A stretch of 64,000 nucleotides of DNA from the NCBI RefSeq assembly GCF_003444775.1, contig NZ_CP021082.1:1-64000 (forward strand). The letters are read 5' to 3'. Numbering within the stretch: the stretch's first letter is position 1; every line of letters begins with the position of its first letter. Positions 1-8,500 of this stretch are shown one piece after another. Position numbers and translations under genes: made by a program. The stretch is from Deinococcus ficus. Lineage in GTDB: Bacteria; Deinococcota; Deinococci; Deinococcales; Deinococcaceae. The notes under the pieces are model-generated. The model was not told where the DNA came from. It did no database searches and was given only the letters and a program-made list of their open reading frames with translations.

Positions 1-187
1 AGCCTTGGCTTTAGCTGAGCGCGTGCCCCGAGTCCAGAGCCTCCGGCCGCGCGCTCCCCGGGCTGCAGTCTGGACGGCGGTTCCCGCTCCAGGAAGTCAA
101 CACGCGGCCTCCCTGGTGGCGTGGGATCCCATGAAGCCACGGTAGAGGCCGGTGGATCCTCTGCACGGTACTCTGGGGAGCAGCATT

Positions 188-2434
188 ATGACGTCCGACA
201 TCCCCACTCCGCGTGACCCGCTCTTCCGTGAGGGGGGTGAACTGGGGGCGCTCATGCGTGACCTGGACTGGGCCTCCACGCCCCTCGGGCCGTCCAGCAC
301 CTGGCCGGGGGCGCTGCGCACCTCCGTGCACCTCATGCTCGCGTCCAAGCAACCCATGTACCTTGCGTGGACGCCCGACCTGATCGCGCTGTACAACGAC
401 GCCTACCGCCCCATCCTCGGCGCCGACAAGCACCCGGCCGCGCTGGGGGCCCGCACCGCTGACATCTTCGGTCAGGACGGCTACCCCGGGCTTAAGCCGG
501 TATTCGACGCGGCGCTGCGCGGAGAGAGTGCCGCGTTTGAAAATCTGCTGGTGCCCCTGGTCCGTCACGGTTATCTGGAGGAGTGCTACTTCGACGTCGG
601 CTACACCCCGGTGTACGTCGATCAGCACGTCGCGGGCGTGTTCTCCTCCGTGAACGAAACCACCGAGCGGGTGCTGTCCGCGCGCCGCACCCGCACCCTT
701 GCTGCTCTCACGGCCGCCCTGCTCGGCGCGACCGACCCTCAGGACGTCGTGCAGGCTGCCCTGACGGTCGCTGGCGACAATCCCCACGACCTGCCGTGCC
801 TGCTTGTGTACGTGCCTACGGCCGAGGGTGACCTGGAGCTCGGCGGCGCGGCCGGGCTCAGCGACGAGCAGACCGTGCCGTGGCGTCACGCGCCCCGGGC
901 CTGGCTGGAGGCGGCTGGGAAGCAGGTGATTCCGGTCCCGCCCCTCGCCACCGGGCCCTGGCCGGACCCCGTGACGCAATTCCTGGTCGTGACGCTCACC
1001 CCCTCTGGAGAGGCCCGACCACTGGGGGTCCTGGCCGTGGGCCTGAACCCCCGCAAGCACCTCGACGACGCGTACCGGGACTTCCTGCACCTGTTCAGTG
1101 GTCAGCTCACGTCCGCCCTGCGCACCGCCCGGCTCACCGGGGAACTGCAGCAGCGGAATGCCGAGCTCGACGCGCGCAACCGGGCCCTGGACGCCTTCGA
1201 GGAATGGACGCGCGACCTCACGATCTACCTGGAACCCGACGACCTCGTCGGGCGGGCCCAGGCGTTGATCGGCAGCCTGATTCCCCTGGACGCCGCCGTG
1301 TACTACGAACAGGAAGGCGGGCGGTGGTTCGTGAAGCGGATGCTGGGCGAATACGGCAACGCCGAACTGCGGCGCGCCCATGAGCAGGGCCTGCCGCACG
1401 CGACCACCATGAATCTGCGCACGCCCTTCGAGACGGGAGAACCGTACTACCAGGACATGTACGACGAGAACACCGACCACATGGCGCCGCACATGACGCA
1501 CGTGACCGCCACGGCCATGGTGCCGCTCAGGACCTCCCGCGGGATTCGCGGCATCTTCGGGCTGGCGGTCTTCGGGCGAGTCGGCTGGACGGCGGTGGAC
1601 CGCACGGTCATCGAGACGGTGGGCCGCAGCCTGAGCCTGGCGCTCGACCGGGCGGAGCAGGTGACGGAACTGGCGCGGGAACGCGAACGGCTCGCCGGGC
1701 AGAGCGCGGCGCTGGCGAGCGTCAACGAGGAACTCGAGGCCTTCGCGTACAGCGTCTCACACGACCTGCGCACCCCGGTGCGGCACATCCAGGGGTTCAA
1801 CGTGCTGCTGCGCAAATCCTTCGGGGCCGGGCTGGACGCCAAGGCGACCCGGTACCTCGAGGTGGTCGATGAGGCGGCGGTACGCATGAACACCCTGATC
1901 GACGCGATGCTGGACCTGTCGCGCATGTCCCGCCAGCCCCTACGGGTGGGCATGGTGGACCTCGGGGCGCTGGTGGCCTCGGTGCGCGGGGACATGGAAC
2001 TGGACATGTTGGCGCGAAAGGTGACGTGGCACGTTCAGCCGTTGCCGCTCGTCACGGGCGATCACGACCTGCTGCGTCAGGTGGTGCTGAACCTGCTCTC
2101 CAACGCCCTCAAGTACACGCGCGGCAGGGAAGAGGCGGTGATTGAAGTATGGGCGGAGGAGCGCCCGGACGCGTGGGCAGTGTTCGTACGGGACAACGGC
2201 GTCGGCTTTGACCCCCGGTACCAGGACAAGCTCTTCGGCGTCTTCCAGCGGCTGCACCGCGCAGACGAGTTCGAGGGCACAGGCGTGGGGCTCACGACCG
2301 TGCGCCGGATCATCACCCGGCATGAGGGGCAGGTCTCAGCGTACGGGGTCCCGGGTGAGGGAGCGACGTTCGGCTTCACGCTGCCCCGCTCGCTGATACC
2401 GGACTCAGGAGCGGGGACACACCCCATCCCCTGA
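188..2434 (+). CDS. Sensor histidine kinase, PAS/GAF type (orphan)
   Basis: A 748-residue cytoplasmic sensor kinase without evident membrane segments. An N-terminal PAS-like region (about residues 40-170) is followed by two GAF-like regions (about 185-330 and 345-495), then a HisKA domain with SVSHDLRTPVRH, placing the phospho-accepting histidine near residue 525, and a HATPase_c domain with the N-box NLLSNALKY and G-box motifs DNGVGF and GTGVGL. The dimerisation motif is of the phytochrome-like kinase type. I start it at the ATG at 188, which has GGGAG about 8 bases upstream; the frame is open further 5' but without a better start. No response regulator lies next to it, so its partner is unknown. 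The signal is unknown; the GAF regions could bind a small ligand or chromophore, but I see no clear chromophore cysteine. Confidence 0.85.
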   Translation: MTSDIPTPRDPLFREGGELGALMRDLDWASTPLGPSSTWPGALRTSVHLMLASKQPMYLAWTPDLIALYNDAYRPILGADKHPAALGARTADIFGQDGYPGLKPVFDAALRGESAAFENLLVPLVRHGYLEECYFDVGYTPVYVDQHVAGVFSSVNETTERVLSARRTRTLAALTAALLGATDPQDVVQAALTVAGDNPHDLPCLLVYVPTAEGDLELGGAAGLSDEQTVPWRHAPRAWLEAAGKQVIPVPPLATGPWPDPVTQFLVVTLTPSGEARPLGVLAVGLNPRKHLDDAYRDFLHLFSGQLTSALRTARLTGELQQRNAELDARNRALDAFEEWTRDLTIYLEPDDLVGRAQALIGSLIPLDAAVYYEQEGGRWFVKRMLGEYGNAELRRAHEQGLPHATTMNLRTPFETGEPYYQDMYDENTDHMAPHMTHVTATAMVPLRTSRGIRGIFGLAVFGRVGWTAVDRTVIETVGRSLSLALDRAEQVTELARERERLAGQSAALASVNEELEAFAYSVSHDLRTPVRHIQGFNVLLRKSFGAGLDAKATRYLEVVDEAAVRMNTLIDAMLDLSRMSRQPLRVGMVDLGALVASVRGDMELDMLARKVTWHVQPLPLVTGDHDLLRQVVLNLLSNALKYTRGREEAVIEVWAEERPDAWAVFVRDNGVGFDPRYQDKLFGVFQRLHRADEFEGTGVGLTTVRRIITRHEGQVSAYGVPGEGATFGFTLPRSLIPDSGAGTHPIP

Positions 2435-2744
2435 TTAAGCACTGTGGCGTTTACGGTTGAAATGGGTGCCGCCCCCGGAAAGGATGTGAGGTCACGTGCA
2501 GCTGGAGTGTGAGCTCAGAGGAATCAGAAAGCCGGTCAGGGGATGAATGCACCTCAAGGCCGTGACGTTAAGGACGTTCACTGCCGAATTCGTGCTGTGC
2601 CGGTGGTCATGTTCGTCTCAACGACCGGCCTCAAGTTTGCCCTGTGACCTCTCCGGACGGCAGCTGGGAAGACCGCACCAGGGAGCCCGGCAGGTCAAAC
2701 TCACCCATAAATTCATGAGTTGAAGACAGCCGCGTCGCTGGGCC
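2435..2744. other. Intergenic stretch, no feature recognised
   Basis: About 310 bases between the convergent kinase and BTAD regulator genes. I find no convincing reading frame and no strong hairpin followed by a T run. Confidence 0.5.
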
Positions 2745-4715
2745 TTACGCAGGAGCGAGCTCTGCCATCAACGCCGTCAGGACTGGGGACGGTTCGCCAA
2801 ACTCTGCCGTCCAGCGCTTGGCCAGCGCACTCAGCCGCGCGCTGGCCATCTCGGGCCCGTGCACGTGTTCGAGGGCCGTGACGAGATCCGCGCAGAGCAC
2901 CTCATCGAACTCGACGCGCTGCAGGGCCTCACACAGCGACAGCACCGGCACCCATTGCCCGGCGGCCTTCCAGCGGTCCAATTGGGCGCGGCAGCGGGAG
3001 AGCACCAGTTGCTGCAACTCCGTGCGCGTGAACTCCGCCCACTCGGCCGTGGCCTCCGCGAGGAACGGACCCTCATACAGGGCGATGTGTTCCAGGATGA
3101 CGGCGGGGTCCTCGGTCTTCAGCGCGCCCAGCAGCACGTCCACATCCCAGGTGAGGCTCAGGTGCTCCTCAAGGTGCAGGGTGTACGTCCGGGTCGCCGG
3201 ATCGAACGGGATCGTCAGCCCGGGAACCAGGCGTTGCAGCTCGGCGCGGACCTGATGGATGTAACTCTTGGAGCGCTTGTGCGGATGGTCGGCGAACAGC
3301 GCGACCTGCAGCTGCGGCAGCGTGAACTTGCGGTGGGTCAGGAAGTACGTGAGCAGCTCCGGCGTCCGGGCCATGTTCAGGCCCAGCGTCTGTCCGTTGA
3401 CGAGGATGCGGGCGGCACCCATGGTCTGCAACCGGATCTGCGTCTGTCCGCCCCGGCTGAACCGGCGTTCGTCCTGCAGCAGGCAGCGGGCATCGTCCGC
3501 GCCCCGGCGTTCCAGGTGCTGGCGCACCAGCGGCAGGCTGTCGAGCTCGATCGCCAGTGAGGACGTGTTCACCGCATACCGGATCTGCAGCGCCTGTGCC
3601 AGGGCCGCCTCGGCGCGCACGTCGTCTCCCAGGGCCAGGTGCGCCTCGCACAGGCACAGCCAGCACCAGCCCTCCTCCCGGCGGCGGCCCGGGCCGGAGA
3701 ACAGCCGGGCGGCCGTTTCCAGTGCCGCCGTGCCGTCCTGTCCCCGCCGGGCGGCCAGCAGGCCGCGGCGCAGCAGCACCATCGCCTCGGTCTTGGGCGC
3801 GGCACTGAGCTGCTCGGCGCGAGCCACGTGCCGCTGCGCGGCCCCGAACTGTCCTTGGGCCAGCGCCACGGACGCCAGCCACAACTCCGCGTAGCAGGCC
3901 AGCTCGATGTCCCCCGCGGCGGTCGCCCGGCCGCTCAGCAGTTGCAGGTGTTCTGCGGCCTCCGCGTAGGCCCGCGCCGCGCGGGCCGTGATCCCCCGGG
4001 CGTACAGCACCTGCAGGTCGGCCGGCGAGGCCGCGTCGGCCGGGCAGGCCGGCGCCTGCGCGAGACACTCCACTGCCCGGTCCAGTTGCCCCAGATACGC
4101 CGCGGAAATCGCGCGGGACGCCTGCACGAACACCTGCCGGGTCGGGTGGGCGTGCAGCTGCGCGTAGTCGAAGTAGCTGTCGGCCTGGTCGTCCAGGCCG
4201 CGCTCGGCACACACGATCCCCAGGGCGTGCGCAATGGGCGTGATCAGCGGGGTGCCCAGCCGGCTGGCCGCCGCCGCCGCCCACGCCTGCTGCAGCCGGG
4301 TGGCCGCCTGCCCCAGGTCCCCTTGCTGGTAGGCCTGCAACCCCAGTTCCCGGTAGGCGAGTGCCTGGTCGCGTTTCCGCAGTGCCTCAAGAGGCAGTGC
4401 GCCGATGGTCGCCTGTGCCAGCCCGACCTCCCCCAGCGTCCGGTACAGCGTGGCCAGTTCGATACTGGCCTCCTGGTAGCCCTGCGCGACCGCGTCGAGC
4501 AGCAGAACCTTGGCGTCCACCCACTGGCTGGCGTGCATCAGGCACATGGCCGCCCAGCGGCGGTCCTCCGCGCCGGGATGCGCCAGCGTGCGGTACAGCG
4601 CCAGGCCCCCCCCGTAATCGCCGGCGAGAATACGAAGGAGAACGGGATTGAGCTCAGAGGCGGGCGAGGGGGCGGGGGAGAGGAACTTCCTGCCTCGAAT
4701 GGCCGCGTGGGGCAT
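2745..4715 (-). CDS. BTAD/TPR transcriptional regulator (SARP-like), probable cluster regulator
   Basis: A 656-residue protein: roughly residues 25-390 are TPR-like alpha-helical repeats, and the C-terminal part (about 410-650) resembles the winged-helix plus BTAD arrangement of SARP/DnrI-type activators, with RTPELLTYFLTHRKF then a helix-rich BTAD region. The order is reversed compared with classic SARPs, where the DNA-binding domain comes first. I prefer the ATG at 4715, preceded by AAAGGTG, over the in-frame GTG at 4727. It is divergent from the repeat-peptide gene at 4964, and regulators of this family often activate secondary-metabolite genes, so it is the natural candidate activator of the neighbouring cluster. 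Function as regulator is family knowledge; the target is inference. Confidence 0.75.
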   Translation of the reverse strand: MPHAAIRGRKFLSPAPSPASELNPVLLRILAGDYGGGLALYRTLAHPGAEDRRWAAMCLMHASQWVDAKVLLLDAVAQGYQEASIELATLYRTLGEVGLAQATIGALPLEALRKRDQALAYRELGLQAYQQGDLGQAATRLQQAWAAAAASRLGTPLITPIAHALGIVCAERGLDDQADSYFDYAQLHAHPTRQVFVQASRAISAAYLGQLDRAVECLAQAPACPADAASPADLQVLYARGITARAARAYAEAAEHLQLLSGRATAAGDIELACYAELWLASVALAQGQFGAAQRHVARAEQLSAAPKTEAMVLLRRGLLAARRGQDGTAALETAARLFSGPGRRREEGWCWLCLCEAHLALGDDVRAEAALAQALQIRYAVNTSSLAIELDSLPLVRQHLERRGADDARCLLQDERRFSRGGQTQIRLQTMGAARILVNGQTLGLNMARTPELLTYFLTHRKFTLPQLQVALFADHPHKRSKSYIHQVRAELQRLVPGLTIPFDPATRTYTLHLEEHLSLTWDVDVLLGALKTEDPAVILEHIALYEGPFLAEATAEWAEFTRTELQQLVLSRCRAQLDRWKAAGQWVPVLSLCEALQRVEFDEVLCADLVTALEHVHGPEMASARLSALAKRWTAEFGEPSPVLTALMAELAPA

Positions 4716-4806
4716 ACCTGAATTCACCTTTCACAACCGGGTTGCACAAGAAACGTTGGGGAGAGCGGGAAGGGGCCTGAAGTGAGGGGAGCACGGGCAC
4801 TGTAAC

Positions 4807-4851
4807 ACTGCCCGATCAGGTCGGTGTGACGGACTGCCCGTCACTGTCCCG
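4807..4851. promoter_or_regulatory. Direct repeats ACTGCCCG, candidate operator
   Basis: In the divergent spacer between the BTAD regulator and the repeat-peptide gene, ACTGCCCG occurs at 4807-4814 and again at 4833-4840, with a related ACTGTCCCG at 4843-4851. SARP-type regulators typically bind short direct repeats near the -35 region. Assignment to this regulator is inference. Confidence 0.35.
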
Positions 4852-4963
4852 TGCACACCCAGGACGGGCCCAGCACACCCCCGTCCTAGCGTGGCGGCAG
4901 TGCTTTTCAGCGCCTGGCCGGCCATTTCGGACCGGTCCGCGACACGCGAAGGAAGTGACCCTG

Positions 4964-5167
4964 ATGAACAGCCTTCTGGATTACCCCGTCGGCAGCGCCC
5001 GCCTCACCGGGCCGCCCGGCCCGGTTCCCGCTCCGTGCCTGGCAACTGGCCCGTCCGCCCTGACCGCCAGCGTGCTGCACGCGGACACCGAGTACCCGGT
5101 GGGCAGCGCCCGCCTGACCGGCGCCGCCCTGACTGGCCCGCTCCCCCGGCCCGCCGCCCCCTCCTGA
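4964..5167 (+). CDS. Small peptide with two YPVGSARLTG repeats, candidate precursor or carrier peptide
   Basis: A 67-residue protein starting at the ATG at 4964, with GAAGGAAG about 8 bases upstream. Residues 6-16 read DYPVGSARLTG and residues 43-53 read EYPVGSARLTG; the sequence between is rich in Pro, Gly, Ala and Thr and holds one Cys. The repeats differ at DNA level mostly by synonymous third-base changes, which suggests selection on the peptide and not a recent DNA duplication. I see no signal peptide and no Cys-X2-Cys or EDWGE carrier motif. It is the first gene of an operon with an M32 carboxypeptidase (15 bases downstream) and a PEP mutase-like enzyme, divergent from a BTAD regulator. 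It could be a multi-core RiPP precursor, a scaffold peptide for amino acid ligation, or a signal peptide. No family recognised. Confidence 0.7.
   Translation: MNSLLDYPVGSARLTGPPGPVPAPCLATGPSALTASVLHADTEYPVGSARLTGAALTGPLPRPAAPS
4979..5122 (+). repeat. In-frame duplicated 11-residue motif
   Basis: Copy 1 spans 4979-5011, copy 2 spans 5090-5122. The ten residues after the leading Asp/Glu are identical. Within the TAC-to-GGN core the DNA differs at CCC/CCG, GTC/GTG, CTC/CTG and GGG/GGC, all synonymous. Confidence 0.8.
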
Positions 5168-5182
5168 CCCCCTGGAGCGCCC

Positions 5183-6730
5183 ATGACCCTGACCCACCCC
5201 CCCCGACCGGACACCTGCTGGACCGACCTGCTGCGCCGCTGGCAGAGTCAAACGGACCTCCGGGACCTGGAGGAACTGCTCATCTGGGACCAGAGCACCC
5301 AGCTGCCCCAGGCGGCCGGCGCGGACCGCGGCCGCCTGCTGGCCCAGGTGGCCGTGTGGCGCCAGGACCAGCTCACCGACGCCACCTACGGCCGCGCATT
5401 GGACGACGAGGGCGCGCACCGCGACCGCTCCCCGGCCCAGCAGCGCCTGCTGGCCCTCGCCCGGCGGGAACGCGACCGGGCCGAGCGGCTGCCGCGCGCC
5501 CTGGTGCAGCGCACCGCCGAACTGAACGCCGAGGGGTACGGCACCTGGGTGCAGGCCCGCGCGACCAGCGACTTCCAGCGGGTGGCCCCCGTCCTGGAGC
5601 GCCTGCTGGACACCCGCCTGGAAACCGCCGCGCACTTCCCCGAGGCGGGCACGCCCATGGACCATTTCATCGACCAGGTGGACGAGGGCTTCACGCGTGC
5701 TCAGGTGAGCGCCCTGTTCGCCGAGCTGCAGCCGGCCCTGCAGGCGATGCTCCGGGCCGCGCCCACGGGCGAGCCCGGACCGGATCCCCTGGCCGGACCC
5801 TTTGACGTGGCCGCCCAGCGCCGGCTGGCGCAGCAGCTGATGACGGACCTGGGCTTCGACCCGGACCGGGGCGCGCAGGCGCAGGCTCCTCACCCCTTCA
5901 TGGTGCGGGTGGGTCAGCGGGACATCCGCATCGCCACCCGCTTCGACCCGGACCACCTTGCCCCGGGGCTGTTCAGCACCCTGCACGAGACCGGCCACGC
6001 CCTGTACGAGCAGGGGGTGGGCGAGGACCTGCTCGGCACCCCCGCTGGCTTCGGGGCGAGCGCCGCCGTTCATGAAAGCCAGGCGCGGCTGTGGGAGAAC
6101 CTCGTCGGCCGGTCGCTGCCGTTCTGGTCGGCGTACCTGCCCGACGTGCAGGCGGCCTTCGCCCCGCAGCTGGGCGGCGTCGACGCGGCCGACCTTCACC
6201 GCGCCGTGAACCGCGTCTCGCCCGGCCTGATCCGCGTTCAGGCGGACGAACTCACGTACAACCTCCACATCATCGTCCGGTACCAGCTGGAATGTGCCCT
6301 GCTGGACGGTGCCCTGGCCGTCCGCGACCTCCCGGACGCCTGGAACGCCGCGTACGAAACCAACCTGGGTCTCACGCCCCCCGACCACGCCCGGGGTGTC
6401 CTCCAGGACGTCCACTGGTACGCCGGTCAGCTGGGCGGCGCCTTCCACAGTTACGCCCTGGGCAACCTGATGGCCGCCCAGCTGTTCCGCGCCGCGCAGG
6501 CGGCCCTGCCTGACCTGCACGGAGACCTGGAACGGCGGTCGTTCACGGCCCTGCACGGCTGGCTTGCCCGGCACGTCTACCGGCACGGCGGCCTGTTCCG
6601 TCCGGCCGAGCTGATCGAGCAGGTCACCGGGTCTCCTCTGGGCAGCGCCGACTTCATCACTGCCCTGACCCGCAAGGTCAGCCCGCTCACGTCACCCCCC
6701 GCCCCCCACTTCCTTCAGGAGACCCCATGA
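5183..6730 (+). CDS. M32-family metallocarboxypeptidase (thermostable carboxypeptidase 1 type)
   Basis: A 515-residue zinc carboxypeptidase, the usual length of family M32. The zinc motif HETGH is at residues 268-272 and the third-ligand region HESQ at 297-300; other family signatures visible are RVQADELTYNLHI and LQDVHWYAG. M32 enzymes remove C-terminal residues from peptides, with no action before proline. It lies 15 bases after the repeat-peptide gene and overlaps the next gene by 4 bases, so it is probably co-translated with both. That position suggests it trims the repeat peptide or a peptide-like product, but it could equally be a general cytosolic peptidase. The family call is firm; the cluster role is inference. 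Confidence 0.92.
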   Translation: MTLTHPPRPDTCWTDLLRRWQSQTDLRDLEELLIWDQSTQLPQAAGADRGRLLAQVAVWRQDQLTDATYGRALDDEGAHRDRSPAQQRLLALARRERDRAERLPRALVQRTAELNAEGYGTWVQARATSDFQRVAPVLERLLDTRLETAAHFPEAGTPMDHFIDQVDEGFTRAQVSALFAELQPALQAMLRAAPTGEPGPDPLAGPFDVAAQRRLAQQLMTDLGFDPDRGAQAQAPHPFMVRVGQRDIRIATRFDPDHLAPGLFSTLHETGHALYEQGVGEDLLGTPAGFGASAAVHESQARLWENLVGRSLPFWSAYLPDVQAAFAPQLGGVDAADLHRAVNRVSPGLIRVQADELTYNLHIIVRYQLECALLDGALAVRDLPDAWNAAYETNLGLTPPDHARGVLQDVHWYAGQLGGAFHSYALGNLMAAQLFRAAQAALPDLHGDLERRSFTALHGWLARHVYRHGGLFRPAELIEQVTGSPLGSADFITALTRKVSPLTSPPAPHFLQETP

Positions 6731-7563
6731 CCCACGCCGATCACGCCCGCAGCTTCCACGCCCTCCACCAGACCGGCTTCCTCCTGCCCAACGCCTGGGA
6801 CGTCGCCAGCGCCCGATTGCTGGAAGCGGCGGGCTTCACCGCCATCGGCACGACCAGTGCAGGCATCGCGCATGCCCGCGGACGCACCGACGGCCAGACC
6901 CTGACCCGCGACGAGATGGGCCGTGAGGTCGAGGCAATCGTCCGGGCCGTGGCGATTCCCGTCAACGCCGACATCGAAGCCGGATACGGCCACGCGCCCG
7001 AGGACGTCCGCCGGACCGTGGAGCACTTCGCGGCGCTGGGCGTGGCCGGCGTCAACCTGGAAGACGCCACCGGGCTCACCCCGACCGAGCTGTACGACCT
7101 GGACAGTCAGCTGCGCCGGATCGAGGCGGCCCGCGCCGCCATCGACGCGTCCGGGGTGCCCGTGTTTCTCAATGCCCGCACCGACACCTTCCTGAAAGGC
7201 CACGGCGCCACGGACGAGGAGCGCCTCGCCGAAACAGTCCGCCGCGGGCAGGCGTACGCCGATGCCGGCGCGGACGGCATCTTCGTGCCGCTCGCCCTGC
7301 AGTCGCAGGACATCCGGGCGCTGGCGGACGCGCTGCGCGTGCCGCTGAACGTGATGGCCTTCCCCGGCAGCCCCGTCCCCCGGGCCCTGCTGGACGCCGG
7401 CGCGGCGCGGGTCAGTTTCGGCCAGAGCCTGATGCTCGCCACGCTGGGCCTCGTTCAGCGCATGGCGGCAGAACTGCACGCGGCCGAGCAGTCTCCGCTG
7501 ATGGACTCGTACTTCCTGGGGTTCGGCGAGGGCCACGACCTCTTCCACCGCCCCACCGCGTAA
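6727..7563 (+). CDS. Isocitrate lyase / PEP mutase family enzyme
   Basis: A 278-residue TIM-barrel enzyme of the isocitrate lyase/PEP mutase superfamily. Family features visible are PNAWDVASARLLEAAGF near the N-terminus, the metal/substrate loop NADIEAGYG (about residues 79-87), NLEDATG (about 110-116) and NARTDTF (about 154-160). It lacks the EDK-X5-NS loop of true phosphonate-forming PEP mutase and the KKCGH catalytic loop of isocitrate lyase, so neither of those reactions should be assumed. Close relatives act on C-C or P-C bonds of small 2-oxo acids, but many are uncharacterised. It overlaps the M32 gene by 4 bases, so it belongs to the repeat-peptide operon. Confidence 0.85.
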   Translation: MTHADHARSFHALHQTGFLLPNAWDVASARLLEAAGFTAIGTTSAGIAHARGRTDGQTLTRDEMGREVEAIVRAVAIPVNADIEAGYGHAPEDVRRTVEHFAALGVAGVNLEDATGLTPTELYDLDSQLRRIEAARAAIDASGVPVFLNARTDTFLKGHGATDEERLAETVRRGQAYADAGADGIFVPLALQSQDIRALADALRVPLNVMAFPGSPVPRALLDAGAARVSFGQSLMLATLGLVQRMAAELHAAEQSPLMDSYFLGFGEGHDLFHRPTA

Positions 7564-7575
7564 CCCGGAATCAGA

Positions 7576-7611
7576 TGGCCCGTGACCAGGGTTGCGACTG
7601 GTCACGGGCCA
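7576..7611. terminator. Bidirectional terminator-like hairpin
   Basis: A perfect 14-base-pair inverted repeat (7576-7589 with 7598-7611) around an 8-base loop, placed between two convergent operons of the cluster. No long T run follows, but the position 12 bases after one stop and 12 before the other fits shared termination. Confidence 0.75.
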
Positions 7612-7623
7612 CGCCTTATCAGC

Positions 7624-8475
7624 TCAGCCCACAGGGAGGGGGGCCTCCCACACCCCGTGCGCGGCCGTCTCCGCCTGACCCGTGTCACCGAAGGTCAGGA
7701 CGCCGCAGGTCGTATTGAAGGACTGTCCGGCCACCCGGTGCCGCCCCCGGCTGGCGAGCTGAAACGCGATGTCCAGCGCGCACCAGGTTTCCCAGTAGAA
7801 CATCGCCTCTGGCCTCGGGGGCGGCACGGGCCAGCGGGACCGGTTCCCGAACGCCTGAATGGGCCGGGCAGGCGTGCTCAGGGCCAGCAGGGCCGGGCTG
7901 CCCGCGTCGTCCACGAGCAGCCAGCGCTCCTCCGGCGCGGCCGGGCGGGCGAGGGCCTCTCTCGCGAAGGCCTCACTGCCCAGCACCACCTGCAAGGTGC
8001 CGGGACCCCGGGGCGCGGGCGCCGCCTCCGGCGCAGCGTGCGAGGTCTCCACATGCCAGGCGAGCCGGCCGGCGTCGCGCCAGGGCGCCGTCAAGTCACC
8101 CAGGGCCGAGTGCAGGTCGGCGTCGCTGGCGCACAGCCGACCCACGTGCGCCCGGCCCGGCCCGGGCAAGGTGTCGGCGGTGGCGGCCGGCAGCAGCAGC
8201 GGCACGCCGACTGTTCCGTACAGCGGCAGGGCGGCCAGCGCCGCCCGGCTGGAGTAGTGGCCGACCACGCCCCGCACGCCGCGCCGGAGCAGCTCGGCCG
8301 CGGCACGCTCGCCGCCGTCAGCGCTGCGGTCGTCGGACACCAGGGTCAGGTCCGCCCCGGGCGTGCCGGCCGCCCAGGCGCGCGTGGCGTGCAGGAACGT
8401 CCGGGTGTGCGCGCTGGCCGTGCCGGACAGGTCGATGGCGAGGCCGAGGGGGATGGCCGGGGTCAGGGTGGTCAA
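7624..8475 (-). CDS. Periplasmic-binding-fold protein lacking a signal peptide (branched-chain amino acid binding type)
   Basis: A 283-residue protein resembling type-I periplasmic binding proteins of the LivJ/ABC amino-acid class: the start PLGLAIDLSG, the pattern RRGVRGVVGHYSSRAAL, and GVPLLLPAATADTL are typical. It is shorter than usual transporter-binding proteins (about 350-400) and begins directly with the fold, with no signal peptide or lipobox. No ABC permease or ATPase is nearby. It is the last gene of the minus-strand hydrazine-type operon, 25 bases after the ATP-grasp gene. It may act as a cytosolic ligand-binding or sensor protein or a sequestering factor. The fold call is moderately certain; the role is unknown. 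Confidence 0.65.
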   Translation of the reverse strand: MTTLTPAIPLGLAIDLSGTASAHTRTFLHATRAWAAGTPGADLTLVSDDRSADGGERAAAELLRRGVRGVVGHYSSRAALAALPLYGTVGVPLLLPAATADTLPGPGRAHVGRLCASDADLHSALGDLTAPWRDAGRLAWHVETSHAAPEAAPAPRGPGTLQVVLGSEAFAREALARPAAPEERWLLVDDAGSPALLALSTPARPIQAFGNRSRWPVPPPRPEAMFYWETWCALDIAFQLASRGRHRVAGQSFNTTCGVLTFGDTGQAETAAHGVWEAPLPVG

Positions 8476-8500
8476 GGAACCTCCAGGATGGGTGGGCGCC

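Noticed and set aside
23..160. Possible end of an upstream gene at the left window edge
   Set aside because: No frame in the first 150 bases gives a recognisable protein end, and no terminator is visible.
4964..5167. Microviridin/graspetide system or LysW-type amino-carrier protein
   Set aside because: The ATP-grasp proteins are of the amino acid ligase class and not the RimK/MvdC-D class, the peptide lacks a graspetide PFFARFL-like leader, and it lacks the EDWGE end and zinc cysteines of LysW. I keep only the general precursor/carrier idea.
6727..7563. Phosphonate biosynthesis via PEP mutase
   Set aside because: The EDK-X5-NS loop needed for PEP mutase is absent, and no phosphonopyruvate decarboxylase or other phosphonate gene is in the window.
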